From Pseudomonadota bacterium (GTDB taxonomy: Bacteria; Desulfobacterota; Desulfovibrionia; Desulfovibrionales; Desulfovibrionaceae): a stretch of 64,000 nucleotides of DNA. The notes below the pieces were generated by a model. It worked only from the letters and a program-made list of their open reading frames with translations. It made no database searches and was not told the origin of the DNA. Position numbers and translations under genes: made by a program. Positions 32,375 through 41,521 of the stretch are shown piece after piece (within the stretch, counting starts at the first letter, position 1; the number at the start of each line of letters is the position of its first letter). The stretch is taken from positions 62,001 to 126,000 of the forward strand of contig JAEYDL010000039.1 of assembly GCA_023403845.1 (NCBI GenBank). The letters run 5' to 3'.

Positions 32375-33618
32375 CCGGAAACCGGAGAAGGCATGCGCCT
32401 TCGGGGGAAAGAAAACCTCCCTGGAAACGACCCGGGCACGTTCTCTGGTTCCTGCTGGCGTTATGCGCCGCAGGCTGGCTCACGCTGCATATGCCCGCAT
32501 CGCACAGGATGGCCTCCTCCGGCATCGTGATCTCCCGACAGGATGCCGCCTCTCCTCTTCCTCCCGTCGGGAAACCGACAACGGAAATGGATCGCCCCTC
32601 CATCCGGAGGATGGCCGCGCCGGAGCGCTCCAGTCGTCCGGATACGGCGAGGCTGCTCTCCAGACTCGCAATGTTCGGCAGGCTCTTCACCGTAGTGGGA
32701 CTTGCCGCGTTTCTTGGCGGAATCATCGAGGGGCGGCGATGGTATATGGCCCTGGCCCGCAGCATGGGACGACTGACCCGGACGGCCCGGCTTCCCGAAG
32801 TCGTCGGCGTGGCCATGCCCACGGCTCTCTGCTCCAATGCGGCTGCCAACAGCATGCTGGTAGCCAGTCATGCTGAAGGCAAAATCAAAAATTCCGCTCT
32901 GATTGCCGGAGGCATGGTCAACAGCTACCTTGCCTACATCTCCCATTCCGTCCGAGTCATGTATCCGGTCATCGGCGCGACAGGCCTGCCGGGACTGCTC
33001 TACTTCGCGGTTCAGTTTACGGGAGGCTTTCTCGTTATTCTCGGAGTGCTGTTCTGGAACCGCCGCCATGTTTCCCGACTGGAGGCCATATCCGGAAAGG
33101 ACGAACTCCGCGAGAATGACAATGGGGCGGCAGGTGTGGAGGCCCCCCTGCCATGGGCGCAGACCATCCGCCGGGCAGGCGTCCGCTCGGCATCGCTGCT
33201 TTTCCGCATGGTCTGCCTGACCGTTCCGCTCATGCTGAGTATGGAATGGCTGCTCAAAAGCGGCGCACTCGATTTCTGGGAGCGCCATGTGCCGGAGCAC
33301 ATCACCCGCTTTTTCCCTTCGGAATTGCTTTCCGTGGTCGCCGCCCAGATGGGGGGGCTTGTGCAGTCGGCGGCAGTTTCCGCCAATCTGCGCGCCGAAG
33401 GACTCATCGACAACGCACAGATTCTGCTGGCCATGCTGGTGGCGAGCGCCGTGGGCAATCCCATACGGACGCTGCGACGCAATCTCCCCTCCGCTCTGGG
33501 TATCTTCCCGCCGTCCGTGGCGCTGATCATCGTTCTGGGCATGCAGTTCTCCCGTCTGGTGACCACCATGCTCGCCATCATGCTGGTCGTCTTCTGCATG
33601 CACTCGTTTCTTTACTAA
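32371..33618 (+). CDS. Polytopic membrane protein in the cobalamin operon, candidate transporter
   Basis: A 415-residue inner-membrane protein with one helix near residues 24-41, a Pro/Arg-rich linker, then two similar membrane halves. Motifs such as ALCSNAAANSMLVAS, GGMVNSYLAYISHSV and SAAVSANLRAEGLIDN / ASAVGNPIRTLRRN recall the 'Gate' (nucleoside-recognition) family, a tentative match. It overlaps cbiL by 4 nt and precedes cbiC by 28 nt, so it belongs to the B12-riboswitch regulon. A role in cobalt or corrinoid-precursor transport is the simplest inference but is untested. Confidence 0.75.
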   Translation: MTGNRRRHAPSGERKPPWKRPGHVLWFLLALCAAGWLTLHMPASHRMASSGIVISRQDAASPLPPVGKPTTEMDRPSIRRMAAPERSSRPDTARLLSRLAMFGRLFTVVGLAAFLGGIIEGRRWYMALARSMGRLTRTARLPEVVGVAMPTALCSNAAANSMLVASHAEGKIKNSALIAGGMVNSYLAYISHSVRVMYPVIGATGLPGLLYFAVQFTGGFLVILGVLFWNRRHVSRLEAISGKDELRENDNGAAGVEAPLPWAQTIRRAGVRSASLLFRMVCLTVPLMLSMEWLLKSGALDFWERHVPEHITRFFPSELLSVVAAQMGGLVQSAAVSANLRAEGLIDNAQILLAMLVASAVGNPIRTLRRNLPSALGIFPPSVALIIVLGMQFSRLVTTMLAIMLVVFCMHSFLY

Positions 33619-33646
33619 GTTCCTCGCTCATGCCACAAACACAGCC

Positions 33647-34318
33647 ATGAACAATACCGACCCTAACGACATCCTCTCCCGCATCCGCTGGGACCTGAGC
33701 GGCGAAGCCATTGAAAGGGAAAGCTTCCGCATCATCGAAACCGAAACGGACCTGCCCGCACGGCTCCCTCTTCCGGAATGGCGGGTGGCCCGCAGGCTCA
33801 TCCATACGACAGCGGACCTGCGCATCGCAGATACCCTGCGTTTCATAAACGCCCCCGTAACCTCGGGGCTGGCCGCCCTGCGCAACGGAGCTCCCATTTT
33901 CTGCGACTCCAAGATGATCCGCGCCGGACTGTCTCTAGACCGGCTCAGGCGCCTCAATCCTTCCTACGGAAGCGAAGCCGTCCACTGCCACATCAGCGAT
34001 CTCGACGTAGTCGAGCGGGCCCGCCGGGAAGGTCGGACACGGGCCATCTGCGGCGCGGAAAAGGCGCGCCCCATGCTCGACGGCGCAATAGTGCTCATCG
34101 GCAACGCGCCACTCGCGCTGGCCCGCATCGCCCGCTTCATTCTGGAGGAAGGCGTCCGGCCTGCCCTTGTCGTCGGCATGCCCGTGGGATTCGTCAACGT
34201 AGTCGAATCCAAGGAACTGCTGCGTCTCTGTCCAGTGCCCCAGATCGTTCTGGAAGGCAGACGGGGCGGCAGCGCGCTGGCCGTAACCACCCTGCATGCC
34301 GTTATGGAAAGCGCCTGA
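33647..34318 (+). CDS. cbiC: Precorrin-8X / cobalt-precorrin-8 methylmutase
   Basis: A 223-residue CbiC/CobH enzyme that moves the C11 methyl to C12 to form hydrogenobyrinic acid or its cobalt form. The catalytic His53 lies in ARRLIHTTADLRIADTL, and GAPIFCDSKMIRAGL and GNAPLALARI are typical. Length is normal. Its TGA shares one base with the next ATG (TGATG), so translation is coupled to cbiET. Confidence 0.94.
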   Translation: MNNTDPNDILSRIRWDLSGEAIERESFRIIETETDLPARLPLPEWRVARRLIHTTADLRIADTLRFINAPVTSGLAALRNGAPIFCDSKMIRAGLSLDRLRRLNPSYGSEAVHCHISDLDVVERARREGRTRAICGAEKARPMLDGAIVLIGNAPLALARIARFILEEGVRPALVVGMPVGFVNVVESKELLRLCPVPQIVLEGRRGGSALAVTTLHAVMESA

Positions 34319-35604
34319 TGCGAACTCCCCCGCTCCTCGACTCCCCGGCGTCCGGCTCCGACATTTCTCCCCGCGAGAAAACCGCGACCACGGGCGGCTC
34401 TCTGGATATCCTTTCCTGCGGAATGGGGCTGCCGGATACGGACCTCCCGCTGCTGCGAGAGGCTGAACATCTGTTTGGGTCCCGGGCGTTGCTTGCATGT
34501 TGTTCCGGCCTCTCGGCGGAAAAGCATATCATTTCCGCAAAGGCCGCACAGGATGCCGCCGAAGCCCTGTGTCTGGTCCGCTCGGGGCGCCGGGTCGTGG
34601 CGCTTGCCTCCGGCGACGCGCTGTATCATGGTTTCGGCGGAACCATCGCCGCTCTGCCAGAGACAGCCGGCCTGCCGATCCGCTTTCATCCCGGCATCAC
34701 CGCCTTCCAGGCGCTGTTCCACCGCCTCGGACTGGTCTGGAACGATGCCCGTCTGTTCAGCGCCCACTGGCACATGCCGCCTCTGCGCGAGATAGCGGAA
34801 TCTCCTCTGGCAGTCGTCTACGGCGGCAGCCGTTTTCCCGCCCATCTTCTCGCCGGGCTGACGGCAGCCTTCCACCCCTCGTTCGCCAAACGCCGGGGCG
34901 TTCTGGCCGAACGACTTGGCGGCCCTGAAGAACGCATCATCCACGGTACGCTGGAGGAGCTGGCCACCGTCACAACAGGTCCGACATCCATACTGCTTCT
35001 TCTGCCGACGGAACTCCCGGCCCCGGTCCTGGGTCTGGGCCTGCCGGAAGAGACCTATCAGAAGGAAAACAATCTGATTACGGCTTCAGACGTGCGCGCG
35101 GTCATTCTCGCCCGATTGCGACTCCCGGCCTGGGGAGTTCTCTGGGATCTCGGGGCGGGCAGCGGGTCCGTGGGACTGGAGGCGGCGACGCTGAGGCCGC
35201 GCCTGCACGTCTTCGGCGTGGAACGCAAACCTGAACGCTGCGCCATGATCGAAGCCAACAAACGGACTCTGGGCATCACCAACTATACGCTGCATGCAGG
35301 GGAACTACCGGAGATTCTTGCTTTCCTGCCACCTCCGGACCGCATTTTTGTCGGCGGCGGAGGAAACGCGCTCGCGGCCGTTCTCTCTGCGGCGCATGCC
35401 GCGCTGCGCCCGGGCGGACTGCTTCTGGCCAGCTCGGTTACGCTGGAATCATTTCGAACGCTCATGGAATGGACCCCCGAATGCCGGACCGGACTGTGCT
35501 CGCTGGACATCGCCAATGAACAACCGCTTGCCGGCGACCATCGCCACCTGAAGGCGCAAAACCGCATTCATCTGTTCACCTTTGCCAAGGCGAACCTCCC
35601 ATAG
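34318..35604 (+). CDS. cbiET: Fused precorrin-6Y C5,15-methyltransferase (CbiE-CbiT, CobL type)
   Basis: A 428-residue fusion. The N-terminal half is CbiE (LDILSCGMGLPDTDLPLLREAEHLFGS, VALASGDALYHGFGGTI, FHPGITAFQALFHRLGL), which methylates C5. The C-terminal half is CbiT (LWDLGAGSGSVGLEAA SAM-binding loop, FVGGGGNALAAVL), which methylates C15 and decarboxylates. The order follows CobL. A longer in-frame upstream extension overlaps cbiC and is not real. It is the last gene of the riboswitch operon. Confidence 0.93.
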   Translation: MRTPPLLDSPASGSDISPREKTATTGGSLDILSCGMGLPDTDLPLLREAEHLFGSRALLACCSGLSAEKHIISAKAAQDAAEALCLVRSGRRVVALASGDALYHGFGGTIAALPETAGLPIRFHPGITAFQALFHRLGLVWNDARLFSAHWHMPPLREIAESPLAVVYGGSRFPAHLLAGLTAAFHPSFAKRRGVLAERLGGPEERIIHGTLEELATVTTGPTSILLLLPTELPAPVLGLGLPEETYQKENNLITASDVRAVILARLRLPAWGVLWDLGAGSGSVGLEAATLRPRLHVFGVERKPERCAMIEANKRTLGITNYTLHAGELPEILAFLPPPDRIFVGGGGNALAAVLSAAHAALRPGGLLLASSVTLESFRTLMEWTPECRTGLCSLDIANEQPLAGDHRHLKAQNRIHLFTFAKANLP

Positions 35605-35639
35605 CCGGTATCATTCTGCCGCCGGCCGCACACGATCCC

Positions 35640-35680
35640 GCCCCGGAGAAAGGCCGAAAACCGGGGCAGTCCTTCCTTCA
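35640..35680 (+). terminator. Possible terminator after cbiET
   Basis: A 7-bp stem GCCCCGG/CCGGGGC (35640-35646 with 35661-35667) is followed by AGTCCTTCCTT. The T-run is poor. Confidence 0.4.
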
Positions 35681-35733
35681 GGAATCGGACAGGCATCGTT
35701 CAGGATCTTGTACCGAAAAAAACAATAAATTTC

Positions 35734-35762
35734 TCGACAGTTTTTGCTTACGATGATATTGT
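35734..35762 (+). promoter_or_regulatory. Predicted sigma-70 promoter of the M23 peptidase gene
   Basis: TCGACA (35734-35739), 17-nt spacer, TATTGT (35757-35762), in an AT-rich stretch about 100 nt before the start codon. Confidence 0.5.
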
Positions 35763-35864
35763 CCTTTCCGGTGTGCGGCAGTTCATTTCCCCATATGATT
35801 TCCCGGAACCTTTTTCCGCATTTCTTCCGCGTACCTGCCAGCAAAACCTGATCAAGGAGTCAGC

Positions 35865-36599
35865 ATGACGAACGACACAGCAACGCCGCGCCGAATATCC
35901 TCTGCCGTCACCGCCCTGCTTCCTCTTTTTCTGCTGCTCCTCACGTCATGTGCGCCTCAGGCTCCCCAATCCAAAGCTCAGGTAGCCCTCCAGCATCTCG
36001 ATACGAAAACGTCCTTTCAGGCCGTCGCCGAAACAACAAACCTCTTCGGCATTTCCCAGACTCTTCAGTCCGTGGACTCTGACGGCGACGACATCGAACT
36101 GAACGAAGACCGTTTTGCCGAGCCTTCCGTTTCCGGCAAGCTCAAACTTATCCGCCCCACGGCAGGCACCCGTCTCGGCTCTCCCTTCGGACTCCGCTAT
36201 CATCCCATCAAGCACCGGCGCATTCTGCATTCCGGCGTGGACATTTCGGGAAAGCGCGGGGAAAAAGTCGTGGCTTCCGCACCCGGACGCATCATCTTCA
36301 GCGGACGCAAGGGGGCTTACGGACTCATGATCGATCTCGATGCGGGGAATGGCGTCGTCCTGCGCTATGCCCATCTGGACAAGCTCGCCGTCAAAAAGGG
36401 CGCAATCGTCAGACAGGGGCAGTATATCGGTAATCTGGGCCGCACCGGACGGGTAACCGCCCCGCATCTCCATTTCGAGGTGCGCCTCAACAACAAGCCG
36501 GTCAATCCCATGAAGTACATTGATCCCGATCACGCCTGGGCTTCCAATACGGATTCTTCAACGAAAAAAGGCGGCTCTTCCGTGAGCAAAAAGTTCTAA
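35865..36599 (+). CDS. M23-family (LytM) peptidase lipoprotein
   Basis: A 244-residue lipoprotein with lipobox LLTSC (Cys29). The LytM domain spans about 105-235: LGSPFGLRYHPIKHRRILHSGVDI with the first zinc ligands, then YAHLDKLAVKKGAIVRQGQYIGNLGRTGRVTAPHLHFEVR with the HxH motif. With intact ligands it may be an active peptidoglycan endopeptidase; regulators such as NlpD lack them. GGAGTCAGC precedes the ATG at 35865. Monocistronic, with its own terminator. Confidence 0.9.
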   Translation: MTNDTATPRRISSAVTALLPLFLLLLTSCAPQAPQSKAQVALQHLDTKTSFQAVAETTNLFGISQTLQSVDSDGDDIELNEDRFAEPSVSGKLKLIRPTAGTRLGSPFGLRYHPIKHRRILHSGVDISGKRGEKVVASAPGRIIFSGRKGAYGLMIDLDAGNGVVLRYAHLDKLAVKKGAIVRQGQYIGNLGRTGRVTAPHLHFEVRLNNKPVNPMKYIDPDHAWASNTDSSTKKGGSSVSKKF

Positions 36600-36634
36600 T
36601 CAAATATTTCTTCCGCTATTTCAGCATGTTTCAG

Positions 36635-36665
36635 AGTCCCGCCTCAGACGGGACTTACTTTTTTT
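36635..36665 (+). terminator. Terminator after the M23 peptidase gene
   Basis: A 7-bp stem AGTCCCG/CGGGACT (36635-36641 with 36649-36655) followed by TAC and a run of seven T. Confidence 0.8.
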
Positions 36666-36751
36666 CTCTAAGCCCTAGCCCCCTCCTGCTTTATCGCCTA
36701 GCGTGAACACGTTACCTCACATTGTGCAACTTTCAAAACAGGAGAATTCTC

Positions 36752-37081
36752 ATGGCTAACGAAACGAATACATTCTTTGAAGTCCGCACGTCCGCCCGCT
36801 GGGTCGGTCGCCTTGAAATCAACGATACCCTGAACAGTATGGTCTGGGGTCCCTTCAAGTCGCAGGAAGACGCGGAAATTCAGCTGCTCAGGCTGAAGCA
36901 GCTGGCCGAACTGGATGAAATCACTGCCGGCGTTGAAAATCTCGAACGCGTTATCTGGGAAGAAATAACCATTGACAGCGAGTCTGGCATGGAAGCCAAA
37001 AAAATGAGCGAACGTCTGCAAAAAATGATCGACAGTCAGCTCGACTGCATGAAACGCGAGCAGAAGATCCGCGAAGCCTAA
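36752..37081 (+). CDS. Small cytoplasmic protein, unknown
   Basis: A 109-residue protein of unrecognised family. The first half (FFEVRTSARWVGRLEINDTLNSMVWGPFKSQEDAE) looks beta-rich and the second half is a charged helix (MEAKKMSERLQKMIDSQLDCMKREQKIRE). No signal peptide. The ATG at 36752 follows CAGGAG; a 10-codon upstream extension is less likely. It appears to be a single-gene transcript flanked by terminators. Confidence 0.7.
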   Translation: MANETNTFFEVRTSARWVGRLEINDTLNSMVWGPFKSQEDAEIQLLRLKQLAELDEITAGVENLERVIWEEITIDSESGMEAKKMSERLQKMIDSQLDCMKREQKIREA

Positions 37082-37143
37082 AATCGTGTCTGCGGGATCC
37101 CTCCCCCATACCCGCATGGTCCTTGCTTATACCTCCCGAACCG

Positions 37144-37196
37144 AACCGGCTCGGCCTTCCGTTGCGGCGGAACGGTCCGGCCGGTTTTGGCATGGA
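37144..37196 (+). terminator. Possible terminator
   Basis: A long, bulged G/C-rich stem (GAACCGGC...TTCCG with CGGAACGG...GCCGGTT) ending in TTTTGG, 63 nt after the preceding stop. Confidence 0.4.
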
Positions 37197-37256
37197 CTTC
37201 CGGGCACGCTTCGGCTAAGCAGATCACAGTCCACTGCTTCTTCAAGGAGAAAACAC

Positions 37257-37952
37257 ATGCTCTACTCCGTCCCTCTGCTGCTGTCCGCCCTGCTCCTCAT
37301 GCCCGCCTTTTCTGTTCAGGCCGAACCGGTTCCCGTGGCCAGACAGGCACTGGAAACAAAAGATGTCGCAATCACTCAGCGCAATGCAGACCTTGCCATC
37401 GATATTCACTATCCCGTCACTGGCTACCCCGACGTGGACCGCGACATCAAGGACTGGGCGGAGCAGCAGGCGCAAGCCTTCAAGCTGACCAGCGCCGAAC
37501 CGCATACCAACCCTTATGAGCTGAGCACAAGTTATGTGCTGACCAGCCCCTCCGCTCGGTACCTTTCCCTTGTCTGGGAAATTTTCACCTATACCGGAGG
37601 CGCGCACTCCAATCTGGAGATTACCACCTTCACCTATGCCACGGCGACCGGCAAGACCGTGGATCTCTACGACGTCTTCGGCGATCTCGATCAGGCGCTC
37701 GCGCTGGCCAGCGTCTATTCCGCGAAAAAACTGGAAAACACGCTGGGGGACATGGCGGATGCGGAAATGATTCAGGAAGGGACGACTCCCGATGCGGAAA
37801 ACTTTTCCCGGTTCGCCCTGACACCAGCCGGCATCCGCTTCTATTTTCCGCCCTATCAGGTGGCGCCGTGGGCGGCGGGCATGCAGACGGTGGACATTCC
37901 TCTCGCCGAGCTTGCCCCGGCCAGGCCTCAGCTGGATCTGTGGGCGCGCTGA
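37257..37952 (+). CDS. Exported DUF3298/DUF4163 (RsiV-like) domain protein
   Basis: A 231-residue protein with a signal peptide (MLYSVPLLLSALLLMPAFSVQAE). The mature part matches the DUF4163-DUF3298 arrangement: beta-rich ADLAIDIHYPVTGYPDVDRDIKDWA, then VWEIFTYTGGAHSNLEITTFTYATATGKTVDLYDVF and RFALTPAGIRFYFPPYQVAPWAAGMQTVDIPLAEL. The same domains form the lysozyme-sensing part of RsiV, but there is no sigma-factor gene or membrane anchor here. Its job is unknown. AAGGAGAAAACAC precedes the ATG. Confidence 0.8.
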   Translation: MLYSVPLLLSALLLMPAFSVQAEPVPVARQALETKDVAITQRNADLAIDIHYPVTGYPDVDRDIKDWAEQQAQAFKLTSAEPHTNPYELSTSYVLTSPSARYLSLVWEIFTYTGGAHSNLEITTFTYATATGKTVDLYDVFGDLDQALALASVYSAKKLENTLGDMADAEMIQEGTTPDAENFSRFALTPAGIRFYFPPYQVAPWAAGMQTVDIPLAELAPARPQLDLWAR

Positions 37953-38008
37953 TGCCGGCCGGTTACCGTACCATACACCCCAGATGATCCCCCCCTTCCG
38001 GACTCCGT

Positions 38009-38458
38009 CTACAGAATTTCGGCATGGAGCCCGGACCAAAGATTTTCAGGTCTCTCGGCTTCCAGAGCCAGCGATTTCCATGCTTCAAAAGAAAGTTCGG
38101 CAGTTTCCAGTTCCTCAAACCGTCCGCCCAGCCACAGATGAAAACGGGCCACCCGTTCCTGAAAGGCGGGCTGTGCCAGCACGGTGGCCAGTGCCTCCCC
38201 CAGCTGCCCCCTGCCGTATTCCAGCACGGCTTCGAAGGACGCCTCCGCATTGACTTCGGCATCGTTCAGGCGCTCCAGCAGCGTCTGGAAGCGGGGCAGT
38301 TCCTCCCGGATCAAGGCGGCATCCTTCTCGGGAATACGGATGAAAAATCTGTCCTTCTCCTCCGCAATCCAACGGAACCGGACCCATTGTTCAAAATAAA
38401 CGGCCTCCAGCAGTATAGCCGTACCTTCTTCAGAACTCCCGGAACATACCTGGTTCAT
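38009..38458 (-). CDS. Unknown cytoplasmic protein
   Basis: A 149-residue acidic protein of unrecognised family (EAVYFEQWVRFRWIAEEKDRFFIRIPEKDAALIREELPRF). The helical second half contains LAQPAFQERVARFHLWLGGRFEELE. No signal or membrane segment. The start at 38458 has GAGGAA at good spacing; a longer extension to 38611 lacks one. It is convergent with the DUF3298 gene. Confidence 0.65.
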   Translation of the reverse strand: MNQVCSGSSEEGTAILLEAVYFEQWVRFRWIAEEKDRFFIRIPEKDAALIREELPRFQTLLERLNDAEVNAEASFEAVLEYGRGQLGEALATVLAQPAFQERVARFHLWLGGRFEELETAELSFEAWKSLALEAERPENLWSGLHAEIL

Positions 38459-38802
38459 GTCATTTCCTCTGGAATGCTTTTTCGATATTTCAGGCGCAGC
38501 TCCCGAATCATCGGAACGGGCTGCGCAACGAAAAACGGATTCAAGGGCTGGAGGCCCTCTTCCGCCATCTTCAACAAGAACAGAATACCACGATGTGCAT
38601 GACCGCGCCACGAAAAGATAGAGAGTCCCTGCCTTGCTGCCGGGGGTGGCGAGTCCGGGGCCTCTTCATCACTCCGCTCTTGACAAGAACGCTGAGCCGA
38701 TGAAATGTTCTTCCCCCACGGAAAACGGGGGACCGACACGGCAAAAGGTCATGCGTTTCGTTGCCCGCCCATTCTTTCTTTGCCCAATTCGAGGATAGTC
38801 AC

Positions 38803-40962
38803 GTGACGGATCATGCAGCACAGATCGCCGAGGAATTGCACATCCGCCCGCAGCAGGCCCAGGCCGTCATCCGGTTGCTGGAGGAAGCCGCTACCATTCC
38901 GTTTATTGCCCGCTACCGCAAGGAGGCCACAGGCAGCCTGGACGAAGTGGCGATCGCCGCCGTCAGGGACAGGCTTCTGGCTCTGCAAGAACTGGACAAG
39001 CGACGTGAAAGCATTCTGAATTCGCTGGCCGAGCGCGGTCTTCTGAACGACCAGCTCAAAAAGCAACTGGAAACGGCGGCCTCTCTCGCCGTTCTGGAAG
39101 ACCTTTACCTGCCGTTCCGTCCCAAACGCCGGACACGGGCGCAAATCGCCCGGGAAAAAGGTCTTGAACCTCTGGCCCTCATGCTGCTCAGGCAACGGGG
39201 GGAAGACCCCACGAAGCATGCGATGCGCTATGTTTCGACCGAAAAAAACGTGCTCAATATTGATGCCGCTCTGGCCGGCGCTCGCGACATTCTGGCCGAG
39301 AAGTGCACGGAACAGCCTGTCGCACGCGAACGGGTACGCCGACTGTTCCAGCGGGAAGGCCAGCTCCGCAGCAAGGCTATCCCCTGCAAGGAAGCAGATG
39401 TGAACGCCGCGAAGTACCGCGACTACTTTCTCTGGGAAGAACCCGCGTCCAAAGTGCCTTCCCACCGCATTCTGGCGATGTTTCGGGGAGAAGAGGAAGG
39501 CGCGCTTCGCCTCTCCCTGCGCCCCCGCGACGAAGAGGCCGCACTGTCGATTCTCGAACGTCTTTTCCTTCGCGCGGATACGCCGGAAGGCAGTCAGGTT
39601 CGCGAGGCGCTGCGCGACGGCTACGCCCGTCTTCTCGCTCCGGCGCTGGAAACGGAGCTGCGCGCCGAGCTGAAACGCCGGGCCGACGGCGAGGCCATAC
39701 GGGTCTTCGCCGACAATCTTCGCCAGCTGCTGCTCGCACCTCCCCTGGGAGCCAGACGGATTATGGGCATAGACCCCGGATTCCGCACAGGCTGCAAAAT
39801 CGTCTGTCTCGGCAGTTCTGGCGACCTGCTTGAATACGTGACGATCAATCCGCACTCGGGATCGGACAAGTCCCGGCAAGATGCCGGGAAAACCGTTTTG
39901 CGGCTTCTGAACGCGCATGACGTCGAGGCCGTTGCCGTGGGCAACGGAACAGCGGGAAGGGAAACCGAACGCTTTCTCCGCGAGCTTCCGGACTGGCCTG
40001 CATCCATCCCGGTCATCATGGTCAACGAAAGCGGAGCTTCCGTGTATTCCGCCTCGGAAACGGCCAGAACCGAATTCCCTGATCTGGATCTGACCTATCG
40101 TGGAGCGATCTCCATTGGTCGTCGTCTGGCCGACCCACTGGCGGAGCTGGTCAAGATTGATCCCAAGGCTATCGGTGTGGGGCAGTATCAGCATGACGTC
40201 AATCAGAGCGAACTCAAACGCAGCCTCGACGACGTGGTCAGCAGTTGCGTGAACGCCGTGGGCGTGGACGTCAATACGGCCAGCGAACAACTGCTGACCT
40301 ATGTTTCCGGGCTGGGTCCCGTGCTCGCCCGTAACATCGTCGCCTTCCGCCGGGAAAAAGGCGCCTTCAAAAACCGTCGGGAGTTGCTCCAGGTACCCCG
40401 GCTCGGTCCCAAGGCCTTTGAACAGTGCTCAGGCTTTCTGCGCATCAAGGACGGCGAGCAGCCTCTTGACGCCAGCGCAGTGCACCCGGAAGCCTACGCT
40501 GTGGTCGAAGCCATGGCCCGTGATGCCGGAACCACAGTAACCGAGCTGATGCGTGACGCGTCCCTGCGTCGCTCCATCCGGCTTTCCCTGTATGTGAACG
40601 AGCGCTTCGGCATGCCGTCCCTGACGGACATCATGGCCGAACTTGAAAAACCCGGTCGGGACCCGCGGCCGCCTTTCAAGACATTTTCCTTCGCCGAAGG
40701 TATTCATGCCATTCAGGATCTTCAGCCGGGAATGACCCTCCCCGGCATCGTGACCAATGTCACGGCATTCGGTGCGTTCGTCGATATCGGCGTCCACCAG
40801 GACGGGCTGGTTCACATCAGCAGGCTCGCCGACCGTTTTGTACGGGATCCCGGCGAAGTGGTCAGAGTGCAGCAGGAAGTGCGCGTGACCGTTCTGGATG
40901 TGGATATTTCCCGCAAGCGTATCTCCCTGAGCATGCGCAGGCACGATCAACCTCAACAATGA
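38803..40962 (+). CDS. tex: Tex-family RNA-binding transcriptional accessory protein
   Basis: A 719-residue Tex protein. The N-terminal helix-turn-helix region has IPFIARYRKEATGSLDE; the YqgF domain has RIMGIDPGFRTGCKIVCL and IMVNESGASVYSASETA; then helix-hairpin-helix repeats (VDVNTASEQLLTYVSGLGPVLARNIV) and a C-terminal S1 domain (PGMTLPGIVTNVTAFGAFVDIGVHQDGLVHIS). Tex acts in transcription and RNA handling. I chose the GTG at 38803, preceded by GAGGAT, over a TTG at 38761. A small gene follows after 12 nt. Confidence 0.95.
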   Translation: MTDHAAQIAEELHIRPQQAQAVIRLLEEAATIPFIARYRKEATGSLDEVAIAAVRDRLLALQELDKRRESILNSLAERGLLNDQLKKQLETAASLAVLEDLYLPFRPKRRTRAQIAREKGLEPLALMLLRQRGEDPTKHAMRYVSTEKNVLNIDAALAGARDILAEKCTEQPVARERVRRLFQREGQLRSKAIPCKEADVNAAKYRDYFLWEEPASKVPSHRILAMFRGEEEGALRLSLRPRDEEAALSILERLFLRADTPEGSQVREALRDGYARLLAPALETELRAELKRRADGEAIRVFADNLRQLLLAPPLGARRIMGIDPGFRTGCKIVCLGSSGDLLEYVTINPHSGSDKSRQDAGKTVLRLLNAHDVEAVAVGNGTAGRETERFLRELPDWPASIPVIMVNESGASVYSASETARTEFPDLDLTYRGAISIGRRLADPLAELVKIDPKAIGVGQYQHDVNQSELKRSLDDVVSSCVNAVGVDVNTASEQLLTYVSGLGPVLARNIVAFRREKGAFKNRRELLQVPRLGPKAFEQCSGFLRIKDGEQPLDASAVHPEAYAVVEAMARDAGTTVTELMRDASLRRSIRLSLYVNERFGMPSLTDIMAELEKPGRDPRPPFKTFSFAEGIHAIQDLQPGMTLPGIVTNVTAFGAFVDIGVHQDGLVHISRLADRFVRDPGEVVRVQQEVRVTVLDVDISRKRISLSMRRHDQPQQ

Positions 40963-40974
40963 AAGGAACAGCCC

Positions 40975-41286
40975 ATGAAAACCGTGATTCCCGCTCCCCA
41001 GTTCATTCACATGACGGAAGAAGAAATTATGGACCGTCTTGACGCATGGGAGGCGAGCCTTGACGAAGAAGATGAAACCGCAACGCCTCCGGAGGATCCT
41101 GTGGTCGCCGAAGTGGAAAGACTCATCGGTGGCTATACTGACAAGCTCGACGATTACTGTCGCCAGCATGGAGAAATACCAGAGGAAGCCCTGCTCCATC
41201 GTCCCGCATCCGGTATCGAGCGGGTCGCCTTTCAAATTTTTACCGAAGCGCTCCATGATTCGCTCATGGAGGAGGATGACGACTAA
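40975..41286 (+). CDS. Small acidic protein downstream of tex, unknown
   Basis: A 103-residue, strongly acidic protein (MTEEEIMDRLDAWEASLDEEDE..., ending MEEDDD). No family recognised and no membrane segment. It lies 12 nt after tex with a good AAAGGAACAG ribosome site, so it is probably co-transcribed. Confidence 0.65.
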   Translation: MKTVIPAPQFIHMTEEEIMDRLDAWEASLDEEDETATPPEDPVVAEVERLIGGYTDKLDDYCRQHGEIPEEALLHRPASGIERVAFQIFTEALHDSLMEEDDD

Positions 41287-41521
41287 AGACGCATGAGGAT
41301 CCGAAAATGAAAACCGGACAGGTTCCCTTTTCGGCGTAGCCGCAGTCCGGCACGGAGTGCGCTCATGAGAAAGTCGCGGAGAATGCCCGGCCCTGCCAAA
41401 AACGAAGCTCCATCAAAAGGGGATACACCAAAACGTTCCGGAGCTTGAAAGCAACGGTTTGTTTTTCTTCCGTCTTTCCATACTGCAGCGGCTCTTCCGG
41501 CAAAACGAACCGGAGACCTGC

